A DNA stretch of 64,000 nucleotides from Devosia pacifica (GTDB lineage Bacteria > Pseudomonadota > Alphaproteobacteria > Rhizobiales > Devosiaceae), in assembly GCF_014652635.1 (NCBI RefSeq), contig NZ_BMZE01000003.1, positions 1 through 64,000 of the forward strand. Reading direction: 5' to 3'. The position numbers were made by a program, and so were the translations under genes. A model generated the notes under the pieces. The model saw nothing but the letters and a program-made list of their open reading frames with translations. It was not told where the DNA came from and searched no databases. Within the stretch, counting starts at the first letter, position 1. Each line of letters begins with the position of its first letter. This document shows, piece by piece, positions 35,893 through 45,700 of the stretch.

Positions 35893-38400
35893 TCAGAAGG
35901 TGCGCGACAGATCGCGGATCTTGAGCTGGGGCGCGAGAAAGTCCTCGGTCACCTCTACGCCGTAGCGCGGTGTAAAGGCGAGTTCGGTTTCGCGGCCCGG
36001 TATCAGTGTGATGGCGTTATCGGAGAAGTATCCCGGTACGTTGACGCTGGCGGTGACGAAGAACGCCGGCGCATCGGTGCGCAAGGTCAGCCTTACGAGG
36101 CCATCACGTGTAGACCATTCTGCGGTGATCTCGGGCTGGACCAGCTCGTACTGCTTGTAGGCCTTGGGGAAGAAATCATTCTCGCCAAGCAACGTGCCGT
36201 CAGCGTCGCGCCAGGAGAAGAACAGGAATTCGTCGGCGGCCAGATCAGCGAAATCGATGCTTGCGACCTCGACTGCCGCGTCGGGCCCAATTTCGCAATT
36301 GCCCGAGAAGACAATCCGCTCGCCTCCAGCGACCTTTATTGCCCGTACTTCGAGCGCAATGCTGGTGGGAGCGCCGCTGTCGTTGATGGCGCGCAAAGCA
36401 ATTGCGCTGGGTGCTGCCCCTTCGACCGGTGTACCCCGCGAATTGGTCGCCACATCCTCATGCAACGGCACCGCGACAACATTGACCGGCGCGAAGAAGC
36501 GCTTTGCCATGTAGTGCAGGAGCTTCCATTGCCCGCCATAGTCGAGGCTGGCCCAGCTTGCGACGGGCCAGATGTCGTTGATCTGCCAGTAGAGCGTGCC
36601 CATGCAGCGCGGCTTGGTGGAGCGCCAGTATTCGATGGCGGTCTTGATCGCGAGGCCCTGCTGCACCTGGCTGAGAAACACCATCTGCTCGAAATCCCGC
36701 GGAAAGCGGAAATACCGGCACATGGTTTCGAGAATGCGGGCATTGCCGCCATCATTTCTCTGATGGTTTTCCATCACAGGGGACGAGGGATTGCGGTCTT
36801 GCGGTTCGGCGAAGGTTTCGACGACATTCATCGAGGTGAAGGACTGAAAGCCGAATTCCGAGGCAAAGCGCGGGTTGACCGTGCGGTAGGCTTCGAACGA
36901 CTTGGCGGAATGCCACACATCCCAATAGTGCGTGTCGCCGCGCGTATCGGCGTGCCAGCCATCGGAGAAATCGAGATACCCCATTGACGGCGAGGACGGC
37001 CAAAAGCGGCGCGCCGGATCCTCGTCCTCGACAATACGCCCCAGCATGCTGTTCAGCCGGTCATAGTTTGCCACGTAGCGCTCGGGGGCGGCGCGTGTTT
37101 CAGGGTACCAGCTGAGCGAGCCAATGACCTCGTTATCCCCGCACCACAAGGCGATCGAGGCGTGATGTGACAGCCGCCGGATCTGCTGGGTAATTTCGAT
37201 GGCGACGTTGTCCAGGAACTTGCGGTCAGACGGATAGCTCATGCAGGCGAACATGAAATCCTGCCAGATCAGCAGGCCCATCTCGTCGCACATGTCGTAG
37301 AACCAATCCGGTTCATACTGGCCGCCGCCCCAGATGCGCAGCATGTTCATATTGGCAGCTTTGGCGCTTTCCAGCAGATCTCGCACCACTCCCGGCGTGA
37401 TCCGCGACGGAATGGCGTCGGCCGGAATCCAGTTGGCCCCCATCATCGTGATATCGCGGCCATTGATGCGGCATTTGAAGGTGTGGTCGATCTCGTCCGG
37501 TTCGACTACCCATTCGAGTTTCCGCAAGCCGATCCGGCGCTCGGTAACCTCACCATCGAGATTGGTCCTGAGCTGATAGAGCGGCTGCGTCCCCTGCCCG
37601 GCCGGCCACCACAGCTTCGGGTCCTCGATGGTCACTTCGTGGGTGATGGTGTTGTCGCCCGCCGAAACATTCGCCGCACCGCCGATGGTGCGGCCGTCAA
37701 TTTCATGGGTCAGCTCGATTTCGCCAGCAGCGAATGCGTAAACCTGGGTCTTGATGGTGAGCGCGACCGAGCCCTCGTTATGCGTCTGATCGACCTGAAC
37801 GCTCTCCTGGCGGGCGAGGCGCGACCGGCGCAGGCGCATCTGGCCATAAACGCCGATCGGCATGATGCAGATGCCCCAATCCCAGCCAGCATGGCAGGCA
37901 GGCTTGCGCACGAAATTCATGTGCACGCCTTCAAGGCCATTGGTCTGGTAGTTCTTGGTAAAGGGAATGGGAAACGGGTGCGCCTCAGCGCGGGCCTTGG
38001 CGACATCCCGCGTGACAGCAAATTCGATCCGCAGCGTATTCTCGCCTTCGCGGACGCGACCGGTAACATCGATATCAAAGCGCCGGAAGGTATTGTCGGC
38101 TTCGAGAATGACTTCGTCATTGAGAAAGATCGTCGCGATGCAATCGACTTCCGACAGAGTCAGCGTCAGGTAGCCATCGATTTCATCGGCAGCGGCGGTG
38201 AAGCGGCGCTCGACTGTCCAGGGCGCGTGGTTGACCCACATCACCTCTTTCTCGTTCTCGCCATAATAGGGGTCGGGAATGGTGCCGGCGGTCAATAATG
38301 CCGTGTGCACATCGCCCGGCAGAGCGATTTTGGTCTCGATATCATGCTGCGGCGATGTCAGCGTGAAGCTGCCGCCGAGATCGCGTTGCGAATAGTTCAT
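35893..38400 (-). CDS. Beta-mannosidase, glycoside hydrolase family 2
   Basis: Removes terminal beta-mannose from oligosaccharides. The 835-residue protein has the GH2 order: jelly-roll sugar-binding domain (about 1-180), Ig-like domain (190-300), TIM barrel (305-640) and two C-terminal beta domains. The acid/base Glu is in ALWCGDNEV near 425, the nucleophile Glu in FASEFGFQS near 525. HAGWDWG near 175 and MLRIWGGGQYE near 358 are typical of beta-mannosidases rather than beta-galactosidases. There is no signal peptide, so it acts in the cytosol on imported sugars. AGGGAGAGG precedes the ATG. It follows the second exporter gene by 90 bases. Confidence 0.93.
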   Translation of the reverse strand: MNYSQRDLGGSFTLTSPQHDIETKIALPGDVHTALLTAGTIPDPYYGENEKEVMWVNHAPWTVERRFTAAADEIDGYLTLTLSEVDCIATIFLNDEVILEADNTFRRFDIDVTGRVREGENTLRIEFAVTRDVAKARAEAHPFPIPFTKNYQTNGLEGVHMNFVRKPACHAGWDWGICIMPIGVYGQMRLRRSRLARQESVQVDQTHNEGSVALTIKTQVYAFAAGEIELTHEIDGRTIGGAANVSAGDNTITHEVTIEDPKLWWPAGQGTQPLYQLRTNLDGEVTERRIGLRKLEWVVEPDEIDHTFKCRINGRDITMMGANWIPADAIPSRITPGVVRDLLESAKAANMNMLRIWGGGQYEPDWFYDMCDEMGLLIWQDFMFACMSYPSDRKFLDNVAIEITQQIRRLSHHASIALWCGDNEVIGSLSWYPETRAAPERYVANYDRLNSMLGRIVEDEDPARRFWPSSPSMGYLDFSDGWHADTRGDTHYWDVWHSAKSFEAYRTVNPRFASEFGFQSFTSMNVVETFAEPQDRNPSSPVMENHQRNDGGNARILETMCRYFRFPRDFEQMVFLSQVQQGLAIKTAIEYWRSTKPRCMGTLYWQINDIWPVASWASLDYGGQWKLLHYMAKRFFAPVNVVAVPLHEDVATNSRGTPVEGAAPSAIALRAINDSGAPTSIALEVRAIKVAGGERIVFSGNCEIGPDAAVEVASIDFADLAADEFLFFSWRDADGTLLGENDFFPKAYKQYELVQPEITAEWSTRDGLVRLTLRTDAPAFFVTASVNVPGYFSDNAITLIPGRETELAFTPRYGVEVTEDFLAPQLKIRDLSRTF

Positions 38401-38490
38401 TGCCTCTCCCTGAGCGCTTCGGCCCGATGCACTCGATTTCAGCGCCGCTTCTAGCGAAGTCGCGATCTCCGGCCAATGTCAAAACCGGGA

Positions 38491-40365
38491 CTATTCGGCT
38501 GCCTGCCCATCGAGATTGAGAAAGCCCCCGGATTGTCGGCGCCATAGGCGTGCATAATGACCGTCTTTCTTGAGAAGTTCGGCGTGCGTTCCCTGTTCGA
38601 CGATCTGGCCCTCATCAAGCACGACAAGCCGGTCCATCGAAGCGATAGTGGATAGTCGATGGGCTATGGCAATGACGGTCTTGCCGGCCATAAGCCGGTC
38701 GAGCTGCGCCTGAATCACCGCCTCGACCTCGCTGTCTAGGGCCGAGGTCGCCTCGTCGAGTACGAGGATCGGGGCGTTCTTCAACAGCACGCGGGCGATG
38801 GCGACACGCTGGCGCTGACCGCCGGAGAGTTTGACGCCGCGTTCACCGACATGCGCATCGTAGCCGGTGCGTCCACGGTGATCGGCGAGGTTCTCGATGA
38901 AGTCGTGCGCCTCCGCCAGCTCGGCAGCACCGATCACCTCCTCGTCATCAATTTCGGTGCGGCCATAGGTCAGGTTGGCGCGCACGGAGCGATGCAGCAA
39001 TGCCGTATCCTGGGTGACAACGCCGATGTTTGCACGGAGGGATTCCTGCGTGACCTTGCTGATATCCTGACCATCAATGGTGATGCGGCCACCCTCGAGA
39101 TCGTAGAACCGCAGCAGCAAGTTGACGAGGGTCGACTTGCCAGCACCGGACCGGCCGATCAGCCCGATGCGTTCGCCCGGTGCGATCGAAAGATTGAAGC
39201 TATCGATGACGCCGGCACCCTTGCCATAGTGGAAGGTGACGTTCTCGAAGGAGATTCCGCCGCGATCGACTTCGAGCGCTGTCGCATCGGGAGCATCCTG
39301 AAGCCGGAGCGGCTGCGCGATCAGCTCGGAGGCGTTCTGCGCCACGCCGAAATTGCGCATCAGCCCACTCAACTGGTTCATCATGCGCCCGAGCAGCATA
39401 TTCAGCCGCAGTACCAGACCGAGCGTGAAGGCAACCCCACCAACCGTGATTGCGCCCTCCACCCAGAGATGAATCGACATCGCCGCGATAGCAACGACCA
39501 TGACGCCGGAAACCAGTGCCATGGAGGCTCGCACCGCCGTGACGGTGCGGGTCATCTTCTGAAAAGCATCGAGATAGCGGGAAAAACCGGCGCGCACGTA
39601 GTTGTCGTCGCTTTCGGCGTTCCCGAACAGCTTGAGGGTCATGACGTTGGAATAGCCGTCGACAATCCGGCCATTGAGCGCCGAGGCTTGTTCTGCCGAG
39701 GCGGCTGAGTAGCGCCGCATACGCGGAACGAAATAGCGCGCCATTACCCCGAAGACGACCAGCCAGACAGCGATGATCGCGGCGAGGCGCCAATCAAGCT
39801 GAGCCACCAGCACCAGCGTGGTTATGGTGTAGACCACCATGAACCAGACGACCTGAATGCTGCTGACCATGAAATCGCCGATGGCCTGACCGCTCTGCCA
39901 GACTTTCTGCGCAATGGAGCCGGCGAAATCGTTCTGGAAGAAGGACAGGCTCTGGCGCGCCACGTGAGCATAGGACTGCCAGCGAACGAGGGTGTAAAAA
40001 CCCATAGCAACTGTCTGTTCCTCGACCAGCGCCGAGGCCCAGGTGAAGACAAAGCGCGCGACCAGTGCGACGAGCAGCATTGCGACGAGCTCGGGCCCGT
40101 GCTCGACGATGAGCCCGCTCCATCCGGCTGCCGGGTCGCTGGCGTCGAGAAGATCGACGAGCCGTCCGACAAAGTAGAACAGGCCCGCTTCAACCAGCGC
40201 CACCAGTCCGCCGAGAATGAGCATTGCGACGAATGGCAGTTTCGCCTGGCTGATGAAATGAATGAAGAACCGGACTGTGCCCTGCGGCGGGCGTGGACTT
40301 TGCGGGCGCACGAACGGATCGAGCCAGGATTCAAACAGGGAATTGATGCGCTCGATAATGTTCAT
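38491..40365 (-). CDS. ABC exporter, fused permease and ATPase (paralogue 1)
   Basis: A 624-residue half-transporter: cytosolic lead, six membrane helices (about 35-320) and an ATPase domain (about 355-590). Walker A is LIGRSGAGKST near 402, the signature VKLSGGQRQR near 510, Walker B ILVLDEATSALDS near 530, and IAHRLST follows. The segment GYDAHVGERGVKLSGGQRQR is shared nearly word for word with the paralogue at 40848-42734, so the pair arose by duplication and may work as a heterodimer; both keep all catalytic residues (Glu after Walker B in each). ATG 40365 gives the MNIIERIN start that matches the paralogue; the frame runs on to 40443 inside the previous gene. Substrate unknown. Confidence 0.92.
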   Translation of the reverse strand: MNIIERINSLFESWLDPFVRPQSPRPPQGTVRFFIHFISQAKLPFVAMLILGGLVALVEAGLFYFVGRLVDLLDASDPAAGWSGLIVEHGPELVAMLLVALVARFVFTWASALVEEQTVAMGFYTLVRWQSYAHVARQSLSFFQNDFAGSIAQKVWQSGQAIGDFMVSSIQVVWFMVVYTITTLVLVAQLDWRLAAIIAVWLVVFGVMARYFVPRMRRYSAASAEQASALNGRIVDGYSNVMTLKLFGNAESDDNYVRAGFSRYLDAFQKMTRTVTAVRASMALVSGVMVVAIAAMSIHLWVEGAITVGGVAFTLGLVLRLNMLLGRMMNQLSGLMRNFGVAQNASELIAQPLRLQDAPDATALEVDRGGISFENVTFHYGKGAGVIDSFNLSIAPGERIGLIGRSGAGKSTLVNLLLRFYDLEGGRITIDGQDISKVTQESLRANIGVVTQDTALLHRSVRANLTYGRTEIDDEEVIGAAELAEAHDFIENLADHRGRTGYDAHVGERGVKLSGGQRQRVAIARVLLKNAPILVLDEATSALDSEVEAVIQAQLDRLMAGKTVIAIAHRLSTIASMDRLVVLDEGQIVEQGTHAELLKKDGHYARLWRRQSGGFLNLDGQAAE

Positions 40366-40405
40366 GCGGCGGGCCGGGTTATGTGTCTGCGGATACGAAC
40401 GCCGC

Positions 40406-40762
40406 TTAGTCAGAGCCTTCCAGAACCCAGGCCTTGGCTTCACGCACGTGGTCGAGATCGAAATACTTCATCTTCATAGGCACAAGCGGCGCGGTCAGCA
40501 AAGACATGGCTTGCTGCCAGCCGCTGGTACCGATCAGCGCGACGCGGCCGAATTGATCCCGATCCTGCCAGTCCATCTTCAGATCCTCAACGACGGCGCC
40601 GAGGCTGGCCCAGCCGGAGAAACCATCGATGAAGACCATGACCGGTCGCTGCCGTCCGGGGTGTTCGTGCAGCCATTCGGCGAGCTGCGAGTAATCGGCC
40701 TTGGTGAGATCTCCGACGACTCTGACCGCCAGCAACTCGTCGTCTTCAATCTTTTCAAACAT
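40406..40762 (-). CDS. SpoIIAA-like STAS-fold protein
   Basis: A 118-residue single-domain protein of the SpoIIAA-like group (STAS/SEC14 fold), with the pattern MFEKIEDDELLAVRVVGDLTKADY, VMVFIDGFSGW near 42 and the ending MKYFDLDHVREAKAWVL. No phosphorylatable Ser of classical anti-anti-sigma factors is obvious, and many of these proteins bind lipophilic ligands or are unassigned. ATG 40762 has GCAGGAG eight bases upstream. It lies between two paralogous ABC exporter genes on the same strand (85 bases after one, 40 before the next), so the three are probably one transcript. A hairpin stands just upstream. Confidence 0.86.
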   Translation of the reverse strand: MFEKIEDDELLAVRVVGDLTKADYSQLAEWLHEHPGRQRPVMVFIDGFSGWASLGAVVEDLKMDWQDRDQFGRVALIGTSGWQQAMSLLTAPLVPMKMKYFDLDHVREAKAWVLEGSD

Positions 40763-40786
40763 CGGCGCTTCTCCTGCACAACAACA

Positions 40787-40815
40787 GGAACGCGCTAGAG
40801 CATAGCGGTCGTTCC
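40787..40815 (-). other. Imperfect palindrome before the SpoIIAA-like gene
   Basis: GGAACG + CGCTA - GAGCA loop - TAGCG + GT bulge + CGTTCC, an eleven-pair hairpin with one two-base bulge, 25 bases before the ATG. No T-run follows in either direction. It may be an mRNA processing or attenuation hairpin inside the exporter operon. Read as promoter boxes it gives GGAAC and CGTT 18 bases apart, one base beyond the usual spacing for the EcfG general-stress sigma factor, so that reading is weak. Confidence 0.4.
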
Positions 40816-40847
40816 AGGCGGACCGGACCGCCGGGAACAATTTTTGA

Positions 40848-42734
40848 CTATTGCGCGGCCTCGGTTGCCTCGACATCGATAAAACCGCCGGACTGGCGTT
40901 GCCACAACCTTGCATAATGGCCGTTGGCCTCGATGAGCTCGGCGTGCGTGCCCTGCTCAACGATCTTGCCGGCGTCCAGCACGATCAGCCGGTCCATCGC
41001 CGCAATGGTCGAGAGGCGATGAGCGATAGCGATGACGGTCTTGTTGCGCATCAGCAGATCGAACTGATCCTGAATGGCCGCCTCGACCTCGGAGTCGAGG
41101 GCAGAGGTGGCTTCATCGAGCACGAGGATCGGCGCGTCCTTGAGAAGAACACGCGCGATAGCAATACGCTGACGCTGACCGCCCGACAGTTTCACGCCGC
41201 GCTCACCGACATGCGCATCGTAGCCCTTGCGGCCCTTGGCATCCTCGAGACCGAGAATGAACTCATGCGCCTCGGCCAGCTTGGCTGCATTGATGATCTC
41301 TTGCTCCGTGGCATCGGGGCGGCCATAGCTGATGTTATCGCGTACGGACCGATGGAGCAGAGAGGTGTCCTGGGTGACGACGCCAACATTGGCACGCAGG
41401 GTTTCCTGCGTGACGTCGGCAATATCCTCATCGTCGATAAGGATGCGGCCCGCGTTGAGATCGTAAAAACGCAGCAGCAGGTTGACGATGGTCGACTTGC
41501 CGGCGCCCGAGCGACCGACAAGCCCGATCTTTTCGCCGGGTCGCAGATGCAGGTCGAGGTCATCGATCACCGCCGCATGGCGCACATCATCCTCGCCTTC
41601 GGCATTGACCCGGGCGTACTCGAATCGCACGCCATCAAAGCGCACGTCGCCCTTGACCCTGCCAAGCTGCTTCGCGCCCGGCTTGTCCTGGACCATCTGT
41701 GGCAGCGAAATGGAATTGATGCCATCGCGCACGACACCGATGTTTTCGAACAGGGCGGACATTTCCCACATGATCCACTGGCTCATGCCCTGGAAGCGCA
41801 GCACCAACGCTCCGGCAACCGCCACCGCGCCAGGTGTCATGTCTCCGGTGACCCAAAGCGAGATGCCGACGAAACCAATGGCCAAGAGCAGCAGCGCATT
41901 GATGATATCGATCGAGATCTGCACCTTCGAGACCATACGCATCTGCCGATAGACGGTGCCGAGGAACTCATCCATGCCATCACGCGAATATCTCTCTTCG
42001 CGCGTTGAGTGGGAGAACAGTTTGACAGTCGAAATGTTGGTATAGGTATCGACGATGCGGCCGGTCATCAGCGAGCGGGCGTCCGCCTGAGCCTCGGAGA
42101 TCCGGCCGAGCTTGGGAATGAAGTAGCGCAGGATCAGTGCGTAGCCGCCAAGCCAGATGACGAACGGCACCGCCAACCGCCAGTCAGCGCTCGCAGCGAG
42201 GAAGATCGCGCCGGTGAAGCTGACCGTCACGTAGACCAGCACATCGAGCAGTTTCATCACCACTTCACGGACGGACAGGGCCGTCTGCATCAGCTTGGTG
42301 GCGATGCGGCCGGCAAACTCATCCTGGAAGTAGCTCATCGACTGATTCAGCAGGTAGCGGTGGGCCAGCCAGCGGATGCGCTGCGGCAGGTTGCCCAGCA
42401 ACGTCTGGTGGATGATGAAGGCATTGCTGGCCGAGATCAGCACCAAGAGCAGCAGTGCTCCACCCATAAGGAAGAGCCATTGGCCTTCCTCCGCCAGAAA
42501 TGTCTCGCGATCGGCAGTGGACAGCCAGTTGACGACATCACCCAGAAAACCAAACAGGAAGATTTCGAGCGTTGCGATCGCCGCAGTGAATGACGCCATG
42601 AGCAGGAGCCATGGCCACGCGCCACGCGTGAAATGCATGCAGAAGGCAAGCAGTCCCTTCGGCGGCTGAGTCGGCTCGGCGGGCGGGTACGGTTCGAGAC
42701 GCTTTTCGAACCAGCGCAACGTCTTTTGAAGCAT
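40848..42734 (-). CDS. ABC exporter, fused permease and ATPase (paralogue 2)
   Basis: A 628-residue half-transporter with six membrane helices (about 45-330) and an ATPase domain (about 350-600). Walker A is LVGRSGAGKST near 410, the signature VKLSGGQRQR near 515, Walker B ILVLDEATSALDS near 535, with IAHRLST after it. An insertion rich in charged residues (EYARVNAEGEDDVRH, near 375) just before the first ATPase strand distinguishes it from paralogue 1. ATG 42734 is chosen over 42782 because it matches the paralogue N-terminus and has AAGGA upstream. First gene of the exporter / SpoIIAA-like / exporter group; substrate unknown. Confidence 0.92.
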   Translation of the reverse strand: MLQKTLRWFEKRLEPYPPAEPTQPPKGLLAFCMHFTRGAWPWLLLMASFTAAIATLEIFLFGFLGDVVNWLSTADRETFLAEEGQWLFLMGGALLLLVLISASNAFIIHQTLLGNLPQRIRWLAHRYLLNQSMSYFQDEFAGRIATKLMQTALSVREVVMKLLDVLVYVTVSFTGAIFLAASADWRLAVPFVIWLGGYALILRYFIPKLGRISEAQADARSLMTGRIVDTYTNISTVKLFSHSTREERYSRDGMDEFLGTVYRQMRMVSKVQISIDIINALLLLAIGFVGISLWVTGDMTPGAVAVAGALVLRFQGMSQWIMWEMSALFENIGVVRDGINSISLPQMVQDKPGAKQLGRVKGDVRFDGVRFEYARVNAEGEDDVRHAAVIDDLDLHLRPGEKIGLVGRSGAGKSTIVNLLLRFYDLNAGRILIDDEDIADVTQETLRANVGVVTQDTSLLHRSVRDNISYGRPDATEQEIINAAKLAEAHEFILGLEDAKGRKGYDAHVGERGVKLSGGQRQRIAIARVLLKDAPILVLDEATSALDSEVEAAIQDQFDLLMRNKTVIAIAHRLSTIAAMDRLIVLDAGKIVEQGTHAELIEANGHYARLWQRQSGGFIDVEATEAAQ

Positions 42735-43014
42735 CGGAGGTCGTCCTTGGCCATTGCAGGCGCCGGGCTGCCACAACGTCAATGCGCCTCAGCTGCCGGG
42801 CGCATGTCAGTTTCCTAGCGGCTCGGCGCATCGGAATTCTCTGGATTACGCACGCGTTGCGACACAAAGATGATGTGACGGCGACTGCGCATGCCCGCAG
42901 AAGGCTCAGCCCAAGGGGTTGGCGAGCGGGAGGCGGATAACATACATGGATTATACGCCTTGGCTATTGCCGACGTGACACAATTTGCCGAAACGCCAAT
43001 AAGCGAAGATCGCA

Positions 43015-45660
43015 ATGCGCACAGACACTGAGCACACGATTTACCTCAAGGACTACTCCCCGAGTGCGTACACCATCGAATCGGTGGTGCTCGATGTGCG
43101 CATCGCGCCGGAGACGACGCGCGTGCGGGCGCAACTGACGATCGTTCCAGCGGCGAACACGCCTCGCGGGACACCGCTTATACTGGACGGCGAGGACCTG
43201 CGACTGGAGGACATCGCTGTCGACGGCGCGCCTCTGGTGCAATTGGCCTACGCTGCCGATGAGAATGGCTTGACGCTTGTCGAGCCACCCAATCGCCGCT
43301 TCGTGCTCGAAACGCTGGTCGCCATAGAGCCGGAGGCCAATACCCGGCTGATGGGGCTCTATCGCTCCAATGGCGTTTGGTGCACCCAGTGCGAGCCGGA
43401 GGGTTTCCGCCGGATCACCTATTATCTGGACCGGCCCGACGTACTTGCTACGTTCAAGGTAACGATGAGCGCCGATGAAGAGCTGGCGCCTGTGCTGCTC
43501 GCGAACGGCAATCTGATCGACAAGGGCTCGCTCGGCGACGGCAAGCACTATGCTGTCTGGGAGGACCCGTTCCCGAAGCCCAGCTATCTGTTTGCTTTGG
43601 TCGCGGGTGATCTGGCCTCGATCAGCGACAGCTTTACCACGGCCTCTGGCCGAAAGGTCGACCTCGCGATCTATTGTGAGCACGGCAAGCAGGACCAGTG
43701 CCACTGGGCAATGGACAGCCTGAAGCGGTCCATGGCGTGGGACGAGAAGCGTTTCGACCGGGAGTACGATCTAGACGTGTTCAACATCGTCGCTGTGTCC
43801 GACTTCAATTTCGGCGCGATGGAGAACAAGGGTCTCAATATCTTCAATGACAAGCTGGTGTTCGCCAGGCCCGAGACCGCGACCGATGCCGACTACGAGA
43901 ACATCGAGCGAGTGATCGCGCACGAGTATTTTCACAACTGGACCGGCAACCGGATCACATGCCGCGACTGGTTCCAGCTGTGCCTGAAGGAAGGGCTGAC
44001 AGTCTATCGGGACCAGGAATTCACCTCGGATGAGCGCAGCCGTGCGGTCAAGCGCATATCCGACGTGATGAAGCTGCGCTCTGCGCAGTTCCCAGAGGAT
44101 GGCGGCCCGCTTGCGCACCCTGCCCGACCGGACAATTATCGCGAGATCAACAACTTCTATACGCCCACTGTCTACGACAAGGGTGCCGAAATCGTCAGAA
44201 TGCTCGCAACGCTGCTCGGCGAGGACGGCTTCAAGAAGGGTATGGATCTTTACTTCGAACGGCATGATGGCGAGGCCACGACGATTGAAGCGTTCCTTGC
44301 CTGTTTCGCCGAGGCTAATGACACGGATCTCGACCAGTTCAAGACCTGGTATGAGCAGGCCGGAACGCCGCGTATCGAGATCAACGAACAGTTCGATGCC
44401 GACGCCCATACCTATACGCTGACACTGCGGCAGAACACGCCACCGACACCCGGCCAACCGGACAAGGCAGCGCTCGTCGTACCCGTGCGGTTCGGGCTGC
44501 TCGGCCCGAACGGGGCAGAGATCGGCTACGAGCGCGTAACCGGCGCCGAAGCGCGAGACGACGTGATCGTCCTCGACAAGCCGGAGGTAGAGGTGGTCTT
44601 CCATGGTGTCGCCAACCGGCCCGTCCCGTCACTGCTACGTGGGTTTTCGGCACCGGCCATTCTCGAGACTGGCTTGAGCGAACAGGACAGGCTGTTCCTC
44701 GCGCGCCACGACAGCGACGCCTTCAACAGGTGGCAGGCAATACAGGATATCGGCGAGCGGCTGGTTGTCGCGAGCGTCAATGGTGAAAGCGTTTCCGACG
44801 AGGCGACAGAGGCGCTGACCCAGGCGATGGCGGAAACACTCGCGCACGAAACCCTCGACGATGCCTTCAAGGCGCTGGCCCTCAACCTGCCGGACGAAGC
44901 ACAGATCGCGCGAGCCATCGGAAAATCGGTCGACCCTTCAGCCATCCGCGCTTCGCGTCAGTCCCTGCTGAAGCAGGTGTTCGGGCCACTGGCAGACCGG
45001 CTGGAGGCCAAGTACGAAGCGCTGACGAGCGAAGCCCCCTATACACCCGACGCAGCACAAAGCGGACGGCGTGACCTGCGCAACCGGTTGTTGTCTCTAT
45101 TGGCGACAGTGAGCACCAAGGGTCCGGAGCTTGCGCACCGACAGTATCAGGCCGCCAAGAACATGACGGACCGCTTTGCGGCGCTCGCTGCTGCGACACT
45201 GGCATGGACCGAAGAGGCCCCGTCGCTGCTGGCAGAGTTCCGAACGACATATGCAGGCGATCCGCTGGTGTTTGACAAATGGCTCGCCGTCAATGCAAGG
45301 GCGCCGGATGATAGTGTGGTGAGCAGGCTACAGGCCATTCTCTCAGACCCAAGTTTTCCAAAGAACAACCCGAATCGCATGCGGGCGCTTGTGGGAAGTT
45401 TCGCGATGGCCAATCCGGCGCAGTTCACCCGGCCAGATGGAGCGGGATTCCGGTTCGTCACGGGCGCGGTGCTCGACATGGACAAGCGCAACCCACAGGT
45501 CGCTGCGCGGCTTCTAACGGGGTTTAGAACATGGCCGATGCTGGAGGACTCTCGTCAACAGGCGGCGCTGGCAGCACTACACGGATTGCGTGACTCCGGA
45601 GCACTCAGCCGCAACACCAACGACATCCTTACGCGGATCCTCGACGTTGCTCGTGGTTAG
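43015..45660 (+). CDS. pepN: Aminopeptidase N (M1 metallopeptidase)
   Basis: Zinc aminopeptidase that trims peptides in the cytosol. The 881-residue protein has the bacterial PepN layout: N-terminal beta domain (about 1-190) with the CTQCEPEGFRRITYYLDRPDV segment near 122, the GAMENKGLNIF exopeptidase motif near 263, the zinc site HEYFHNWTGNRITCRDWFQLCLKEGLT in two parts (HEYFH near 302 and the Glu about 19 residues later), an Ig-like DUF3458 domain (about 445-545) and a C-terminal helical ARM-like domain (550-880). Full length, all catalytic residues present. Divergent from the ABC exporter gene across 280 bases in which no further gene was found. Confidence 0.96.
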   Translation: MRTDTEHTIYLKDYSPSAYTIESVVLDVRIAPETTRVRAQLTIVPAANTPRGTPLILDGEDLRLEDIAVDGAPLVQLAYAADENGLTLVEPPNRRFVLETLVAIEPEANTRLMGLYRSNGVWCTQCEPEGFRRITYYLDRPDVLATFKVTMSADEELAPVLLANGNLIDKGSLGDGKHYAVWEDPFPKPSYLFALVAGDLASISDSFTTASGRKVDLAIYCEHGKQDQCHWAMDSLKRSMAWDEKRFDREYDLDVFNIVAVSDFNFGAMENKGLNIFNDKLVFARPETATDADYENIERVIAHEYFHNWTGNRITCRDWFQLCLKEGLTVYRDQEFTSDERSRAVKRISDVMKLRSAQFPEDGGPLAHPARPDNYREINNFYTPTVYDKGAEIVRMLATLLGEDGFKKGMDLYFERHDGEATTIEAFLACFAEANDTDLDQFKTWYEQAGTPRIEINEQFDADAHTYTLTLRQNTPPTPGQPDKAALVVPVRFGLLGPNGAEIGYERVTGAEARDDVIVLDKPEVEVVFHGVANRPVPSLLRGFSAPAILETGLSEQDRLFLARHDSDAFNRWQAIQDIGERLVVASVNGESVSDEATEALTQAMAETLAHETLDDAFKALALNLPDEAQIARAIGKSVDPSAIRASRQSLLKQVFGPLADRLEAKYEALTSEAPYTPDAAQSGRRDLRNRLLSLLATVSTKGPELAHRQYQAAKNMTDRFAALAAATLAWTEEAPSLLAEFRTTYAGDPLVFDKWLAVNARAPDDSVVSRLQAILSDPSFPKNNPNRMRALVGSFAMANPAQFTRPDGAGFRFVTGAVLDMDKRNPQVAARLLTGFRTWPMLEDSRQQAALAALHGLRDSGALSRNTNDILTRILDVARG

Positions 45661-45700
45661 CAAAGTCTTAATGGTGGAAAGATTTTTTTCGGGGCTAAGT

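Noticed and set aside
35842..36987. Plus-strand open frame of 381 codons opposite the beta-mannosidase
   Set aside because: No motif and overlaps a clear GH2 gene for most of its length.
40787..40815. EcfG-type general stress promoter (GGAAC / CGTT)
   Set aside because: Spacing is 18 bases, one more than usual, and both boxes are explained by the palindrome; kept only as a note.
40851..42008. Plus-strand open frame of 385 codons opposite the second ABC exporter
   Set aside because: Reverse-strand image of the ATPase domain; no start signal or family match.
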